This document shows, in pieces, positions 25,407-38,889 of a stretch of 64,000 nucleotides of DNA (positions are counted from its first letter, which is position 1; every line of letters starts with the position of its first letter). Source of the stretch: Epiperipatus broadwayi (taxonomy: Eukaryota > Onychophora > Udeonychophora > Euonychophora > Peripatidae); contig JAQFVV010000519.1 of assembly GCA_028023455.1 (NCBI GenBank), forward strand, positions 340,501 through 404,500. Direction: 5' to 3'. Below the pieces are notes generated by a model. The model did not search any database, was not told the origin of the DNA, and saw only the letters and a list, made by a program, of their open reading frames with translations. The position numbers were made by a program, and so were the translations under genes.

Positions 25407-27044
25407 TGAACCATGTTCAAATATGTACATTCGAAACACCGGTCTCTTAGACAGAGAAGAATATATTCGGAGAGTATGTATGCCCAAACGATAGCTATAA
25501 AGTATATAACTAGCATTACATTTCCAGGACATAGCTTCTTCTTGGCTGTTGAATTCAACACCAAATCCAAAGAATAGACAACGCACTTTGAACGGTGGCC
25601 ACTAACTCAATGCCTAAATCCATGACTAGCTCAGCTGTTTGTAATCACTAATAGATTATACTTAATTAGTGATTAAAAGAATTGATAAAAGAATTTGTTA
25701 AAAAGAATTGACCGACAAATAAAGTTTAATTTTAAAGATAATTTATTAACTAACATTTATTTACAAAATTTAAACATTTTATACTTCTAATAAAACACAC
25801 GCATATTTTAAATTAACATTCTAAATAGTTTAAATATTCTTGAATATTTTCATAACAGAACACTGGGAATTTATCTACTTTGACTAATAATATTGATATA
25901 AGGATCACACACATATTAACTCATGGACACACATAATAATGATAATAAAGGACTACATAGTATTTGAAATTTAATCACACACATCAATAGTTCATTTATG
26001 CATGATATAGAGTTCATATAACTAGACTCTTGAAAGATTTGTATGAATTAATGCAATGCAATGGCTATTACAGTATAAACGAAATAAGCAAATATTTTAC
26101 CTAGCCCTTTTGAATGTAGATGTAGAATTTTATTCTCTTTGGTGGCTGCTTTCGGTGAGGATATTTCCATTATGAATGCTTACCAGCCGGCTGGGATGTT
26201 TCCTTGCTGAGTTTCCTGATTTTTATGATTATTACTAGCGGAGACAAATAGATACTGACGGAGATTTTCTAAGATGTTTAGCTGACATTATTTCACGGGC
26301 AGATCTGCTGTTTTCTCAGACATCTGGGCTGAAGATAAACGTGCATTCTTAAGATCTTCTCAACACTGCATTTTGTTTGTTAACTGCTCAATTAATTTCT
26401 GAACTGCACTATTCAATTACTTTGTGAACTGATTGTCTCAACTGATTGTCCAATAAAATATTCAGTATTTATACCAATGAAGTGTTTTCTTTTCAATATC
26501 CTCTGGCAAATATCTGTTGTTGAAATTCTTTATCAATTAATCCTTTGATAAATGTGTTTTGGAAGATTGCTTAATTAGTAATAGCCATGCAGAGATGTTG
26601 TTTTATATTTTAATTAATAACCATTGCCATGTTTTTTAATAATAATCTTCTTTAACTTTCATTTATTTATAATAACATTTATTCTATTGTTGACAATCGC
26701 ACATATATACGCACATATATTAGTTTTAACATTATTTTTTCTTTAATTAAACTTGAATGAAAAGAGATTTGTATGTTTTAACTTTTAAATTATATTTTTA
26801 CGAATACTAATAAAAACTTTTTACTTCCCTTCTGATTAATTAATTGTAACTTTTATTTCACACACTTTCACGAAAGATTTTTTATTTTAAAACTCTGATT
26901 TTTTAACTTTACTTTTGACAGCAAACTGATTTTGTTTACTAAAGAAACCTTTTAGATTTTTATAAGTTGTTTAATATTTTTAATTTTTTTTTTTTATTAA
27001 TTTTAAAATAAAATTAATATGTGCCAATATTCAATATTGGTACA
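25407..27044 (-). mobile_element. LTR-like block on minus strand, TGTACC...GGTTCA ends
   Basis: Read on the minus strand, it begins TGTACC at 27044 and ends GGTTCA at 25407. Both ends abut TA tracts (27045-27135 and about 25394-25406). A TATA-like TATAAATA lies at 26473-26466 and AATAAA-type signals at 25761-25742 on the same strand. This is promoter-then-poly(A) order, as in an LTR, and there is no coding frame. It could be the 3' LTR of the minus-strand Gypsy remnant next to it, or a solo LTR. Confidence 0.45.
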
Positions 27045-27070
27045 ATATATATATATATATATATATATAT

Positions 27071-27135
<65 letters not shown>
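27045..27135. repeat. (TA)n microsatellite
   Basis: About 45 TA units with one AG interruption near 27071. Confidence 0.95.
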
Positions 27136-27137
<2 letters not shown>

Positions 27138-27275
27138 TCTCATACTTATCATATGGCAACATTTAATCATGGATGGTGCTAGGAACTTCTACTTTTCCCA
27201 AGAGAATCAAAATAAAATATTCCAGAATATAAAATACATGTGAATGGTTTAAAGCCAAAACACAGTTGGTTATTC

Positions 27276-27398
27276 TCAAGGCACTGGTTGGAGGCTTCTA
27301 GCATTATACTTTCCTTTCTGACCATCACATGTATCAATTATATAAGCATTTAGCCCCACTTGGTTTTCAATTATATATAGCCCTTCATAAATATCTAA
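27276..27398 (-). pseudogene. pol: Gypsy integrase C-terminal end, minus strand
   Basis: The minus strand reads LDIYEGLYIIENQVGLNAY, then a short segment ending KYNARSLQPVP and TGA at 27278-27276. This aligns with the last part of the + strand integrase at about 8574-8690 (LDLYEGPYEIV, then YNAYSLIPYP). The GPY module has decayed to GLY. The preceding bases read RGTNLRYS, matching the region just before it. The copy is a fragment of the same family in the opposite orientation. Confidence 0.7.
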
Positions 27399-28527
27399 AG
27401 AATATCTTAAATTGGTGCCCCTGTGATGACTAATATCATATATGAACTAACATCAAATACATGCAATAGCTCATCATTCAATAATTTACATCCTCAGTTT
27501 CTACTCATTGATCCCTTTCACCGGGCCAAATGGCCAAACTATTTTAACTAGTGTGAAATAACAATAACAAAATGTCACAACTAGAACAACTTAATAAACA
27601 AAGGTTTGCAATGTCACAAACATTACCTTCCAATAATACAGAATTTGAGATGGGAAAAGATCTCTAGAAAAGAACAAAGAGCATTAAGGCAAGGCACATG
27701 ACTCCAAATTTGATCCTGAATAGATATTTGAAAACCAAGTCAAAAATGCTATGCTATATAAGCTATAAATATAATAGATAGCTCTTAAAGTATTCAAGAA
27801 TATGGACTCTAGATAATACAAACAGCTTCTATTATAAAGAAATATTTCTCTCTGTTTCACTCACATTCCATCATTATACTTCCTATCATTTTAGTTCTGG
27901 TTAGATATTTATAAATCAAGTCAGGTCCATTGCAACAATGGTATGAATTCCCACTGGTACATTTTATCTGTAATCTATCCAAGAATATAACTTTTGCATA
28001 CCACACAAACCTCTCATGACCTGGTTTCTTTTTATTATAAGTCTTATAGTTGGAATAATTTGTCATATCAAGACAAAACTCCCTATTCATATACTTGTCT
28101 TATCATATATCAAACACTTTGCATTGGTGCTCTCTTCATTTGCTATAGAATAAGATCTAAATCTACATATAATGTCTTGACTATCAGGTATTTTGGGACA
28201 TTGACATATACTTATATAAAAATCCTTTGCATCCATGTTATATAAATACACATGATTCATAAACTTCTTATGAAGACCCACTTCAAATAATAGTCAAGTA
28301 TCATCTTGAGCCTTTCAACTTTCAAGACCATTGTATAATGACAACTTCCTAAAATATTTTTGACTTATCAGGGCACTTTCTTAAAAAAAGTATTTGAGCA
28401 TATTATTCTCACAAAACTTAATTTCAGGCAGAAATATTGTGTTTTCATCAATTTTAAACCTGTCTCTGTCATTAGAGTTGATTTATTTATAGTCATGCAT
28501 TTCATGACAATAACACCATTGAACTTC
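27399..28527 (-). pseudogene. Internal part of minus-strand Gypsy remnant, unassigned
   Basis: Short minus-strand frames (28090-27857, 28281-28087) lie between the gag and integrase pieces. They show no RT, protease or RNase H motif that I recognise. The interval is about 1.1 kb, far shorter than the 3.2 kb between the same landmarks in the + strand element, so most of pol has been deleted. Confidence 0.4.
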
Positions 28528-29081
28528 TCAACTTCTCATTTCTACATAAAAGCTATTAGTCTTACAAATATTAATAAAACAATGTGGATCTTTACCTAAA
28601 GAAAGCCTATCATTATTTCTTTTATCCGGAGTCAATTTAAACTTAAAATTGTCATCTATTACCATCTTCAATTCTGTACTTATTTCATCATAGTTAACTT
28701 TCATTTCAGCCTTTAATTCATTAGAGTTTATTTTCATGTTATCCATTTTATCAGGGTTAGGTCTTATTTTAACAATCATTTCATCAGTGTAATCTCTCAT
28801 TTGAGCAATGATTTTATCATGGTTAGCTTTCAACTCAGCTTTTAATTCATTAGAGTTAGCTTCCATTTTATCAGAGTTATCATTCAATTCAGCCTTTAAC
28901 TTATTACAAGTCAGTTTTCAATTCAGCGCTTAATTCATTAGAGTTAAATACCATTTTATCAGAGCTAGTTTTCAACTCAGCCTTTACTTCAGCCATTAAT
29001 TCATTACAGCTAGCCTTTAATTCCCTTATTTCCACTAATTCATAAAAACTAATACTAGCACCACCCAATATTTCATTAGCA
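28528..29081 (-). pseudogene. gag: Coiled-coil gag of minus-strand Gypsy remnant
   Basis: The minus-strand frame 28887-28528 starts MNDNSDKMEANSNELKAELK and is built from repeats of about 11-18 residues with NSNELKAEMK character. Upstream on that strand, to 29081, the repeats continue through two stops to ILGGASISFYELVEIRELKA. The LGGA motif followed by a coiled coil matches the gag at 3348 (LGGAFDYSKLF, then the coil). Only the N-terminal part of gag remains. A (TA)n tract begins about 27 bases upstream, so the leader is missing. Confidence 0.65.
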
Positions 29082-29107
29082 TTATACTATATATTCAAAA
29101 AAATTAA

Positions 29108-29500
29108 TATATATATATATTGTACCAGTTGAAAACATCTGCTCACATAACAAGACTAAAAATCCAAGCAAAAGTACCTCGAATCTGAGATACATAGGTC
29201 TGGAGCAATCCTGAATTCTAACCTATTTGCCTATTATTCAAGACTCTGACCCTATGAACAACACTTCCGATAATACAGCATAATTATTTTAATTCTAGTC
29301 CCAGAAACACGGTGGTATAGCATAAGATCAGACTGTTGATGATGATCGAAACCAGAGTGGCCCAGGAGTTACATTTATTACAGTTATTTTTATTAATGCT
29401 AATAATTCTAAATATTAACTAGAAAAAAATAATAATTCAAAATCCAGGATTTACATGAAATATAGATATTTAATAGACTTTTAAAAAAAACTTATATATA
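29108..29500 (-). other. Possible LTR 3' portion upstream of the minus-strand gag
   Basis: Read on the minus strand, this AT-poorer segment has AATAAA-type signals near 29385 and ends GGTACA at 29121, directly at a TA tract (29108-29120). This fits the end of a 5' LTR for the minus-strand Gypsy remnant. No match to another LTR in the window was seen. Confidence 0.3.
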
Positions 29501-29505
29501 TATAT

Positions 29506-29523
29506 TGTTACCGGACCACCGTT

Positions 29524-29556
<33 letters not shown>
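29506..29556. repeat. TA/TG microsatellites around a 16-base fragment
   Basis: TGTTACCGGACCACCG sits between two TA tracts, and the second passes into (TG)n and then GTTACAATATTG. The pieces look like LTR ends left in a TA tract. Confidence 0.4.
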
Positions 29557-30864
29557 TACAATATTGTTTCACACTAGGGGTGACATTGTCTACTTATAAA
29601 ACTTGAGATTTGTTTTTATAAAGTCCCCTTTACATTAATTATTTAATGGATATAATTTTATGGAGTGTGTTATAGCTTGTGCAAGGTTAATATGCCAATT
29701 TAAGGATGTTTACAGATATAATGCTGTGGACGTATAAAACAAATATAAGAGATTGTGATAGGTTTGGATGATTAATGATATAAAAGGTAATTTATGATTT
29801 AGTAGTAAATGGTTTTGTGAATAGGCAAGAAGATACCAATTTAATTATCTATCAACAATATAAAAATCATTATATATATATTACTGATATTGTTCGCAAA
29901 AGACATCTTTGAAATATATACATAATGAACAAACAATGTACTATATTTATGAGAATGAATAAGTTATACAATTATTAATACAAATTGACTTACATATATG
30001 GGAATCAATAATGATTTTAAATGTAAGCAGTTTAAATCAATGAAATGAATAATTATGATTGCTTATTTTACAAAATGAGTCATTATGTTCAACACATCAT
30101 TGTGCCTTATTAAGTTTTAAGTAGGCGGTCAGCAAACTCATAAAAAGAGTAACAGCTCTAGCATACAATAAAGAAATCCAGCTACCATGGCGGTTTTGGA
30201 TATTTTAATCATTTTAAAAAAATATTTGAAACTAACTTAGGGTTGGTATGTCCGTGCATTCTTGCAGAACAATACTAAATTGGAAAGGTTGAGTTTTATT
30301 CCCCAGAGTCACACAAAGCTATATAACATAATTTAGCATGAAAGGGCATTATACTAGTAAGGGATTACAGAGAGAGAGAGTTTAAGAACTTTCTTAACAG
30401 AAACTTATAAATCAATATACAAATTAAAGTACAAAAGTTTACTACATCTTATTAGAATTTATAAAAGGTATTTACTTATTAAGGCAGATCTACATGGAAT
30501 GAGGTTACCTCAAAAACTATTATGAATGCACAAAGATAGATCCATTTCTTCTGGTGCTTTTAGATTTTCAGGCAGGTACAGCATAGCAGTCAGCATTTGG
30601 GTCAGAACCAGATGGTCATCTTGTGTGGCCAGTCAGGTGGACATCACATGGCAGCAGCAGGTGGCAGACAGTCTTTCAAGAGGTATGAAGAAATGTGTTT
30701 GCTTCACTCTCTACTCAAAATTCATAGTGCTGAATTTGTCTTAACTTTTTAAAATGTAATGATCTCTAAAACCAGTGTTTTGAAACACTTTCTCTGAAAA
30801 TTTATTTACTGACTGAATAAAAAAAAACTTTGACTGTATGCATTCTTTTGTTCTATGGGCTCTT
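29557..30864. other. Intron sequence, nothing firmly recognised
   Basis: The region is AT-rich with a less AT-rich patch at 30530-30700 that includes a GCAGCAGCAGG run. An open frame there (30526-30744) has no domain or splice context that I can support. Confidence 0.4.
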
Positions 30865-31002
30865 TTATATCTTTTTTTTTTCATTAGTCAATGCATCAAC
30901 CAGGATGCGAACCCACAACCATCTGCAACCAACTACTTGCTTGCAAGGCTGCTGTGATGACCTCTCGGCTGCTGACACTTGGCTTTTGTTATATCTTTTT
31001 TT
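30865..31002 (-). mobile_element. tRNA-derived SINE with 14-bp target-site duplication
   Basis: The body is 30879-30988 on the minus strand. It starts near GTGTCAGCAGCCGAGAGGTC, with an A-box-like GCCGAGAGGTCA, and has a B-box GGGTTCGCATCC at 30914-30903 close to the GGTTCGAATCC consensus. It ends in a short A tail (the T run on the + strand). TTATATCTTTTTTT occurs at 30865-30878 and 30989-31002, which is a target-site duplication of the kind LINE machinery leaves. The head resembles tRNA-Leu-type class II tRNAs. At about 110 bases it consists of little more than the tRNA region. It is not a functional tRNA: no clear acceptor stem forms. Confidence 0.65.
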
Positions 31003-31330
31003 AATCCAACAAAGAATGCATTTTCACTTGCCTGCAGATTCTAATTAGTAAAATATTTAATTAGTAAAAAAAATGTTAAAGATAAAGTTGGAAATACCTT
31101 TTAATATATTTTAGATTTTGTATAGATTTACTAAAAATTAACAAAAGGATTCATTTTTGTTTTAATTAAAATTTTGACTTTTAATTAGCAAGAAATAATC
31201 TTATATAAAGAGAATAGATTACTTCCACTTAGCAACTATTCTAAATTATGTTGAACCTTTTAATTCCAAATACAATTAATATATATATATATAATATAAT
31301 TTTCAGCAATAAATATTAATAAATCATTGC

Positions 31331-31333
<3 letters not shown>

Positions 31334-31370
<37 letters not shown>
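31334..31370. repeat. (TA)n tract at left edge of LTR-like block
   Basis: About 18 TA units directly before TTGTAACC. Confidence 0.95.
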
Positions 31371-31371
<1 letters not shown>

Positions 31372-31374
<3 letters not shown>

Positions 31375-34300
31375 AACCCTCTAAGGTGTAGTCAACTACA
31401 TAACGTAAGTTCACTGAGAATCGTAACCTCGATCACTGATCAATTCCCGCTACATATTGTCAGCTATTAAGAGCTGTATCCAAAAGCATATTATGCTATC
31501 TATTTTATGCACCAAGGACCACAACCAACATCTGGAACAACTTATCACAGACCAAACTAATGATCTTACATAAACTTTTATGATTTAATTTGATCGCAGC
31601 CAGGGTGTACCGCGATGACCTATCATAGTAGTGTGATAAAATACATTAAACAAATTATAAGTGCAATGTGATTATGTTACAAACCTTATTTTGCGATTTT
31701 TATTGTATGAGACCCAATGGCCGACCATGTACAAGATGGCGTAATTTGTGAAACTACATAATATTATGAAATTTTAAACCATCTATATGATTTTAATACA
31801 AATTCTAGTCTAGGTAAAGCTTTGCAATAAATAAACATAAATAATTGGGTTCTTTTTATAGTTTACTATATCACTGAGACTCTTTTTATACTGACAAATG
31901 ACAATTTAAAATGTTAAGTAAATATATTCAATCATATCATTATTTGGTAAATCTGTTTACAGGTTTAATAATCAATTTGTATTGTATACTAGATCAACTA
32001 CGCAAAGCCAAAATGATGGAAAAGGTAAATGGGATTTTATTGTACCCCACACATCATAAACTACCAAAGACTAAAAGCATCCAAATGTTTTCTCAAAATA
32101 TCACTAAACTCTGATATCATGTTGACAATAGTATGTACTTCAATGTATGCTCTATCCAAGGTTTATGATTTCTGATTTTAAGAATGACACATAGCAACGG
32201 CACAGTAAGTTTAATTACAAATCAACTTTTATTTACAAATTTATGAATAATAAGTAATTAATTCCAATGTTATAATTAAAAAACATAAATAAACAAATAA
32301 AATAAATAAATTATAATTCCATCGACTTTCTTCAATAACATATCATAGGTATGGCTTTAAAAACCTAATCATACCTTATTTCAATTTGATATAATGAATC
32401 TTGAGCAAATTATACTAAATTCAACATCAACTCATGAAATATTTAACGTCATTTCCAGATTCAATAAATCCATACCGTAAACTTATAATAATATAATAAA
32501 TAATATTATATCTGTAATATTTAGCTATAATGCAATCATTAAATAAAGTGAAAATTTAAACTTACACTCCTGTAAATAATAATCAACCCGACAGTTAATT
32601 ATTATGAAGTAACTTGAATAGAATGTCCTGCTACAATTTGACGATCTAACTTATGAATTATGCTTACAAATGGAAGAAGATGATTTAGCAGATTAACTAA
32701 AATACTTTGCCCAACTTATATTTATGAAGTAAAACACATTCCTGTGGATGCATTCATCTACACATAGGAATTAAATAACACTAAAAACTTTGTGGATTTA
32801 TACACCACCATAAAGTAATACGTATAATTACACAATTCCGCGGATTAACCACCAGCGCTTGAATGAGTGTAAAATACAAAAAATGGCAATTAAATAATCT
32901 GCGGATTAACCACCGGAACAGATTAATGCCTTTCAACATTATAAAACAACATTACTATTTACTTCACATTAAAGTGCAAAATCATCCTCCTCAGTTATTC
33001 TGATCATTCAGAAAACACTAACACTTTAGCAAATGTGGGTTCTTGCATAATAAAATGTTACACTAATCAGGACAACTAATGTACTAACTTATCTTGCTTA
33101 AAATAAAACATGTGTAATGCAATATAAGTAATATTAACATAGGAATATAAATCTGGAAAGACTCACAAAATACCTCACAAAGATTGATACATCTCATGAA
33201 TTCATTTAGTACTTTTCAAGCCCTTTCGCGAGCGCTATTCTCTTGAATAAATATTTTATTCAACCCCTATTAATTTAAACTTAATGAAATATAACTTATG
33301 AACTTCACATGCAAGTTCATATAACGATAAAATTAAAGTAATGAATTATTCATCAAATACATAAAATCTAATAGGTGTGTGTGTGATATAAATTAAATGT
33401 ATAGCATTTTAAAGTTCAATATATGAATTTTAGCAGGTGTGTGTGTCACAAATTAGATTGTAGAGCACTTTATAATGACAAATATGATCCGTGAAATCCA
33501 TGTACGATGTGTCGAACAATAAATGTATGAAGTAATAGCTATAACTATAGTTGAATTTCCTACATGTAATTTTACCCATTTGTGTTAGTTATTATAATCA
33601 CTATTAGATTAACGATTTTACGTGGCTCCATAAACAAGAAACAATTTCAAAACATGACAAGCAGAACTTAAATGAAAATGTTTTTCAAAAGTTATTAATT
33701 TCTACATTTCTCTATTAAAAATGTTCCAAGTTTATTACATCCATGCTAATATTTATTTATCCACACTTAAATCTAGGAATAATAATTACAGCAATTAATC
33801 CAATCATTACAAACTGACAATAAAAGTTGAAAATAGCTTTGATCATTTATTTGAAGACTGTTTATTATCCAAATGGCAAACAAATTAACTAGCAAATATA
33901 TTACTGGCATTATAAAGTTAAATATCAATCAATACTATTTTTTTATTAGAATTAGAAACGGAAATATTAAACTATGTTGATAACTTTAACACTTTACTTT
34001 AATTTAAACTTCTTCTTTTTTAAAAAGCAAATTTTCATATTTATAAAACTTCTGTAATTAAAATACTTATTTAAATTTTCCAAATTGTAGAACAATAAAC
34101 ATTTTAAAACATACCAAATTCTTGCAATTAATTCTTTTAAACTGGGAAGCTCCGACATTTTAAATGTAATATTGGGAAATTATTACCGGTGATTTGATCC
34201 ACTTGGCCAGCCGACTTGAACAGACTTTTAAATTTAGCAATTCATCTTATAAGTAAATACCACGATATTATTTTTATGTTTATAGCAAATTTGTGGTAAT

Positions 34301-34797
34301 CAGTTTACTTGTTAACTATTTTAAAATAAGCTTATCAATTTTACACCATTTGCCTTTTTACCATTTTCTTTTCTTTCTCTCCCTCCAAAAACAAACTAAC
34401 AGACGATCTTCTCTTAAATTTGTGCTCTTTTCTTTTTTTTACATTGAGACGCTTACGTAATTACTGTATTTATTTTTAATAATTTATTTTAATTGAACAA
34501 ATGGTTTTGTTAATTCAAATGAAATAATTTTTAAGATCATTTTAAACAAATAAAACAAATATTATATTTTAATACTATTTTACCAAATTTAATGTGTTGT
34601 TAAAAATTTTTAAAAGTTAAACATTTTGATATGAATTAGTATATGGAACGAATCAAATTTAAGTTTATTAAAATAATATAAGAGAGTAATCTGTTCAAAG
34701 TGCAAATCAAGCCAATCAAATCACCAAAGAAGATAGAGAAATTTTTTAATAATAGTTACATCAATTATTATATTTTATGCTAAAATATATGGTTACA
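31372..34797 (-). mobile_element. Solo-LTR-like block, minus strand, TGTAACC...GGTTACA
   Basis: The first seven bases on the + strand are TGTAACC (31372-31378) and the last seven are GGTTACA (34791-34797), a perfect terminal inverted repeat. Both sides are TA tracts (31334-31370 and 34798-34808). Read on the minus strand, AATAAA lies at 32233-32228, 861 bp before the 3' end, followed by GTGCCGTTGCTATGTGTCATT, similar in place to the motif after AATAAA in the other two long LTRs. No coding domains are visible. A short minus-strand frame starting MSELPSLKELIARIW near 34167 is noted but not called as a gene. Confidence 0.6.
33371..33480. repeat. Two-copy tandem repeat with (TG)n cores
   Basis: TAGGTGTGTGTGTG at 33371 and CAGGTGTGTGTGTC at 33435 each head a unit of about 63 bases with related AT-rich remainders. 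A related unit in inverse orientation (CACACACACACTTGTTAAAA) occurs at 41513 in the other LTR-like block, which links the two. Confidence 0.55.
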
Positions 34798-34808
34798 ATA
34801 TATATATA

Positions 34809-35300
34809 CATGCATCACACACACACTACTGTTTTTTTTACTGAATCATTTTATAGCTTTTCATTTAATTATTGTGCATGCAATGTGCAGATAAGGCAGA
34901 TATATATACAAGGTCTGAATTGAAGGCCCCGCAGGAGGTTACTATAGCTGGAGAAGCATGAAGTTCAATATGATTAGACATCGACTGCTTCAATATATAT
35001 ATATAATAACGTTTTCCATCCTGTTAGGCCTCTACACGCAATATAAACTGTGTGCAAGTTGATCAAATTATGTCAAAAAGAAGAAAGTTGTATTTCTATT
35101 TCTAAAAACATAACTATATTTCCTGATCAACTCATCCTAGTACTTGTTACGAATTGTGCTATCAATGAAATCAGCTTTTAATTTATTTAATATGGGAATT
35201 AGGATTCAAAAAAATCCGCTAAAATCTGTCGCCAGCACATCTCGCAAGTTTTAAACAAAAAGGGAAAGATTTTTATTTTTTAAGAATCAGTAATTCTACC
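34809..35300. other. Intron sequence, nothing firmly recognised
   Basis: Mostly AT-rich with a less AT-rich patch at 34910-35040. No frame or repeat partner was found. Confidence 0.4.
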
Positions 35301-36413
35301 GTAAACTAGAATTATCTTTTTTGAGATTATTATTTCTGGGCTTATTCAAACATATTGGCAAAGGTAAATTACATTCTTAAACCTTATTAAACTAATAATA
35401 AATTTAATAATAAAAAGTTACAACTATTATTAATAATGTACAAATAAAAATTAATATTAGAAATATTTGTATTCTTACAAACTAAAATATTTCACGTTAA
35501 GTTGCTAATTAAATAAATTGGAGAGAACACACATTAATTCAGATATGAATCAATTAATAAAAAACAATTTCACAATTACAGTTCACTTTCAAATTTCTTC
35601 TAGAAAAGTCCTTAAAATGAATGTCTCTTGTACAAGAAAATTAGTGTCTCTCTCGGGATTGTTTAAACATACTTTTAAAAATTGTTTGAAAACGTTTAAT
35701 TTGGTCACAATTGAGAATAAAGTCATAGCTTACTGGTAAGTTTAGTGAATTCGCAGTGGTTGTAGATAACTATGCATAGGTTTTTGGTGTTAAAATGAGC
35801 TCACGGCCATTGATTATTATCTGATCTTGTGGTCCATTCTCCTAGTCAGTCCTGAAGGCTTTTCTGGTGTACATCTTCAGGCATGATGTCCGGAGAAGCT
35901 CCAGTTCACTCTGACATGCTGAATTATTTCAGCATAGAACAATACTAGATATATTATTGTTATCTAGGACTAACTAGAGAAACAAATGAAACAAGACATT
36001 CTTCAAACTGGTCTCTGCCTTTTATACTAGAAGTCCAGTTTTCGACTTCTCCACATTCCTTTGTTTATCAAAAATATATGGTGATAATTAATCTGGTAAT
36101 TCCTTATAAAATTTATGTTACAAAGTTCTTTTTTTAGCAATTCTTTCAGCCATCTTTAATTCTTTAATTAGCTAAAATATTTTTCTTTTGCTTATCTTTT
36201 TTTTTACTTTTGGATTTTTTTTGTTTTCTCCAATTCTGCTTTTATTTCTAATTACATTAAAAACAAATACAAAAAAATAATTTATCTTTCATTGTACATT
36301 TTTTTAAAATAAAAAATACAAATAAATTATAGTCAAAAAAAAATCTAAATTTATTTTTATTTTTTAGCTTTTACCAAATGCCAATATATTTGCACCAAAT
36401 ATAAGTAAATGGT

Positions 36414-36416
<3 letters not shown>
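35300..36416 (-). mobile_element. Possible LTR-like block, minus strand (inner boundary unknown)
   Basis: The minus strand begins TGTACCATTTAC at 36416, directly at a TA tract, like the block starting at 27044. A TATA-like TATAAAAG lies at 36026-36019. No matching 3' end could be fixed, so the left coordinate is arbitrary. Confidence 0.3.

Positions 36417-36498
<82 letters not shown>
36417..36498. repeat. (TA)n microsatellite
   Basis: About 41 TA units after GGTACA. Confidence 0.95.
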
Positions 36499-36501
<3 letters not shown>

Positions 36502-38889
36502 AATCTTTACAATCCAAGGCTCACCATTGTTCAAAAATGCAAATTATTACCCAAGCAAAATACAAACACCCTGATCCTAATTATGAAATACAGTTACCCA
36601 ATGATCCAAATTTCAATTCCATGACATCATAACCTTTTTGGTTTATGGAAAATGTCATCTGACACTATAAGATTGATAAGCATAAAAAGTACTAGAGTGA
36701 TACTTAAAATCACTTTCCAAACAAAATATTTTACCTATGTATATGAATAATATCAGTACATCCACATAATACTGAGATATAAAAGTTTCCACACTCAAAG
36801 TCGAATGTAACATTGATATGTTCTAAACATAATGAAAATGCTCATTTGCATTAAATAAGCCTACATTTGGGTAAGTCTATGATATGATGAAATAATTTTC
36901 TTTCTTAACATAATGGTGATCAATTATATATATTTTTTTAAATTGAATATTAATTCTAGCCTCTTACAAACTAACCCATCATTATAATACTGAACACTAA
37001 TAAAAAGAAAGAAAACTTTTGGAAATTAAAATTCGACATCATTTACAATATGTGAGTTCTGTCTCATTAATTGTTCAATTTTTGGGTGCCTAAGTTGTTG
37101 GTGCCAATTCTAATAGAAAATGAAATTGCCTGAATCATCTAATGGGAAATACATATAAAATAATGTCCAATTATTGGATGTTTTAATCATTGATTACAAT
37201 TACAAAATTGCTTATCTGATTAGCTATACATAAAATATGCCTAAATATCACAGAGCAATAACAAGAGACATTAAATGATTTATTTTAGGGGTTAATTAAA
37301 CGTAGTGAGTGATTTAATTATTCACCAAAATATAAACTGGAAACAAAGGGAATTTTATTGAATCCAACCTATATTTGCTGATAGGGATTAAATGTAAAAC
37401 AATATAATCATTAGTGATAGCTTATATAAATAATTATGAAATTGAGTATTACCAAAACACAAAATTATCAATTAAGTAATTCTACATCTCAAGTATTACC
37501 TACTAACTTTTATAACAAAAAGAGAAAAATAAGTAAATAATGTTCTAATAAATCACAAAGTTATTTCATATTAAATAAATAGTATATACTTTATTTTTAT
37601 TATGGTTTGATTTTCTTTGCAAATGGCAGTAGCTATATTAAACACATACAATATTTGTTTATCTTTAAGTTTACATTTTTATTGTACACTATTTAAAGTA
37701 ACAATATTTAATAGCAATATACATGGGTTTATGTTTGTGTATACATAACAATCATTTATCATTTAACACACAGAAAGATGTGATAAAAGAGAAATGATTC
37801 AAATCATCATAACTGCTTAAAATAATAATTTAGGATCATTGATATGTGTTTCAAGGTCAGATCATTTAACTAAAAATATATATAAAAACTCTTTTCCTAC
37901 TGTGTTGGATATTGATTTGTTTCATTTTCCATTGGATTATATTTTTCTTTTGTATTACAAGTACAAACTTTTTGTATTTATTATTTATAACAGGGCATCT
38001 ATCATGGCCCATAAATCTAATAACCTCCTCTATATCTTTATTAATTCTGGTACTTCAACAAACATTTATCATGGACTATATACCCCCTATTATGTGAAAC
38101 ATTTACAGATAAAAACATAGAAATGACTCCTATCTCATATGTGAAAAAATATGCATCTATAACACAGATGTCAAATATCTACAGGATGATTTACCTTTTC
38201 AAACACATCTAATTATGATATTATGAATTAAATTCTGAAGAGAAATATTAATAATGATAAAATTGTGAGCACAAATATAATACATTATGTGTATATTTAT
38301 GACAGTTTAATTTCCAGCCTAAATTATGAACAACACATGTGTATAGCATGAGTGTATCGTGCGTTTAAAGTAAAACAGCAACAGGTGTTTTAGTGACAAA
38401 TAATATCTAATATACATGATCTTTGTTAATAAATTGAAATTTGAAATCCGTTTTTATATAACATACATATATAAGATGTAAGAATTAAAAGCTAATAGAA
38501 AAAATTCAATAATAAGTGACCTCTAGCATCGATACGATTAATATTAATAAATTCAAAATTTGAAAACAATTTACTTACATTATGTACAAATATATATCCC
38601 ATGTGAATTACAATAATAGAAAAATGTAATACTCAATGAAATTCAACATCCACTAGAGGGAGCCAAGGACTCCAGTTAACAATGTTTCTGGCTCCCAGTT
38701 TTGTTCCCTTTTTCCTAGTTTAGGGAATTAAATTTCTCTAAAACCATCCCTATTAAAAAGAGAAGTTTCTTAGCTCTCTTTTCATATACAAGCTATATCA
38801 TCAATGTAACCATAAGTAATAATAATTTTAACTTTTATAAAAATGCAATGTAATTATATGACAGACATTGAAATTATAAAAGATTTCTA
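36499..38889. other. AT-rich intron sequence, nothing recognised
   Basis: About 2.4 kb with short scattered frames only. A frame at 37839-38120 has no protein-like signature. Confidence 0.5.

Noticed and set aside
30903-30970. Functional tRNA gene on the minus strand
   Set aside because: The A and B boxes are present, but there is no complete cloverleaf, and the A tail with flanking target duplication marks it as retroposed.
34100-34170. Minus-strand ATG frame MSELPSLKELIARIW ending near a GTATGT
   Set aside because: It could be a first exon, but it lies inside an LTR-like block and has no recognised continuation.
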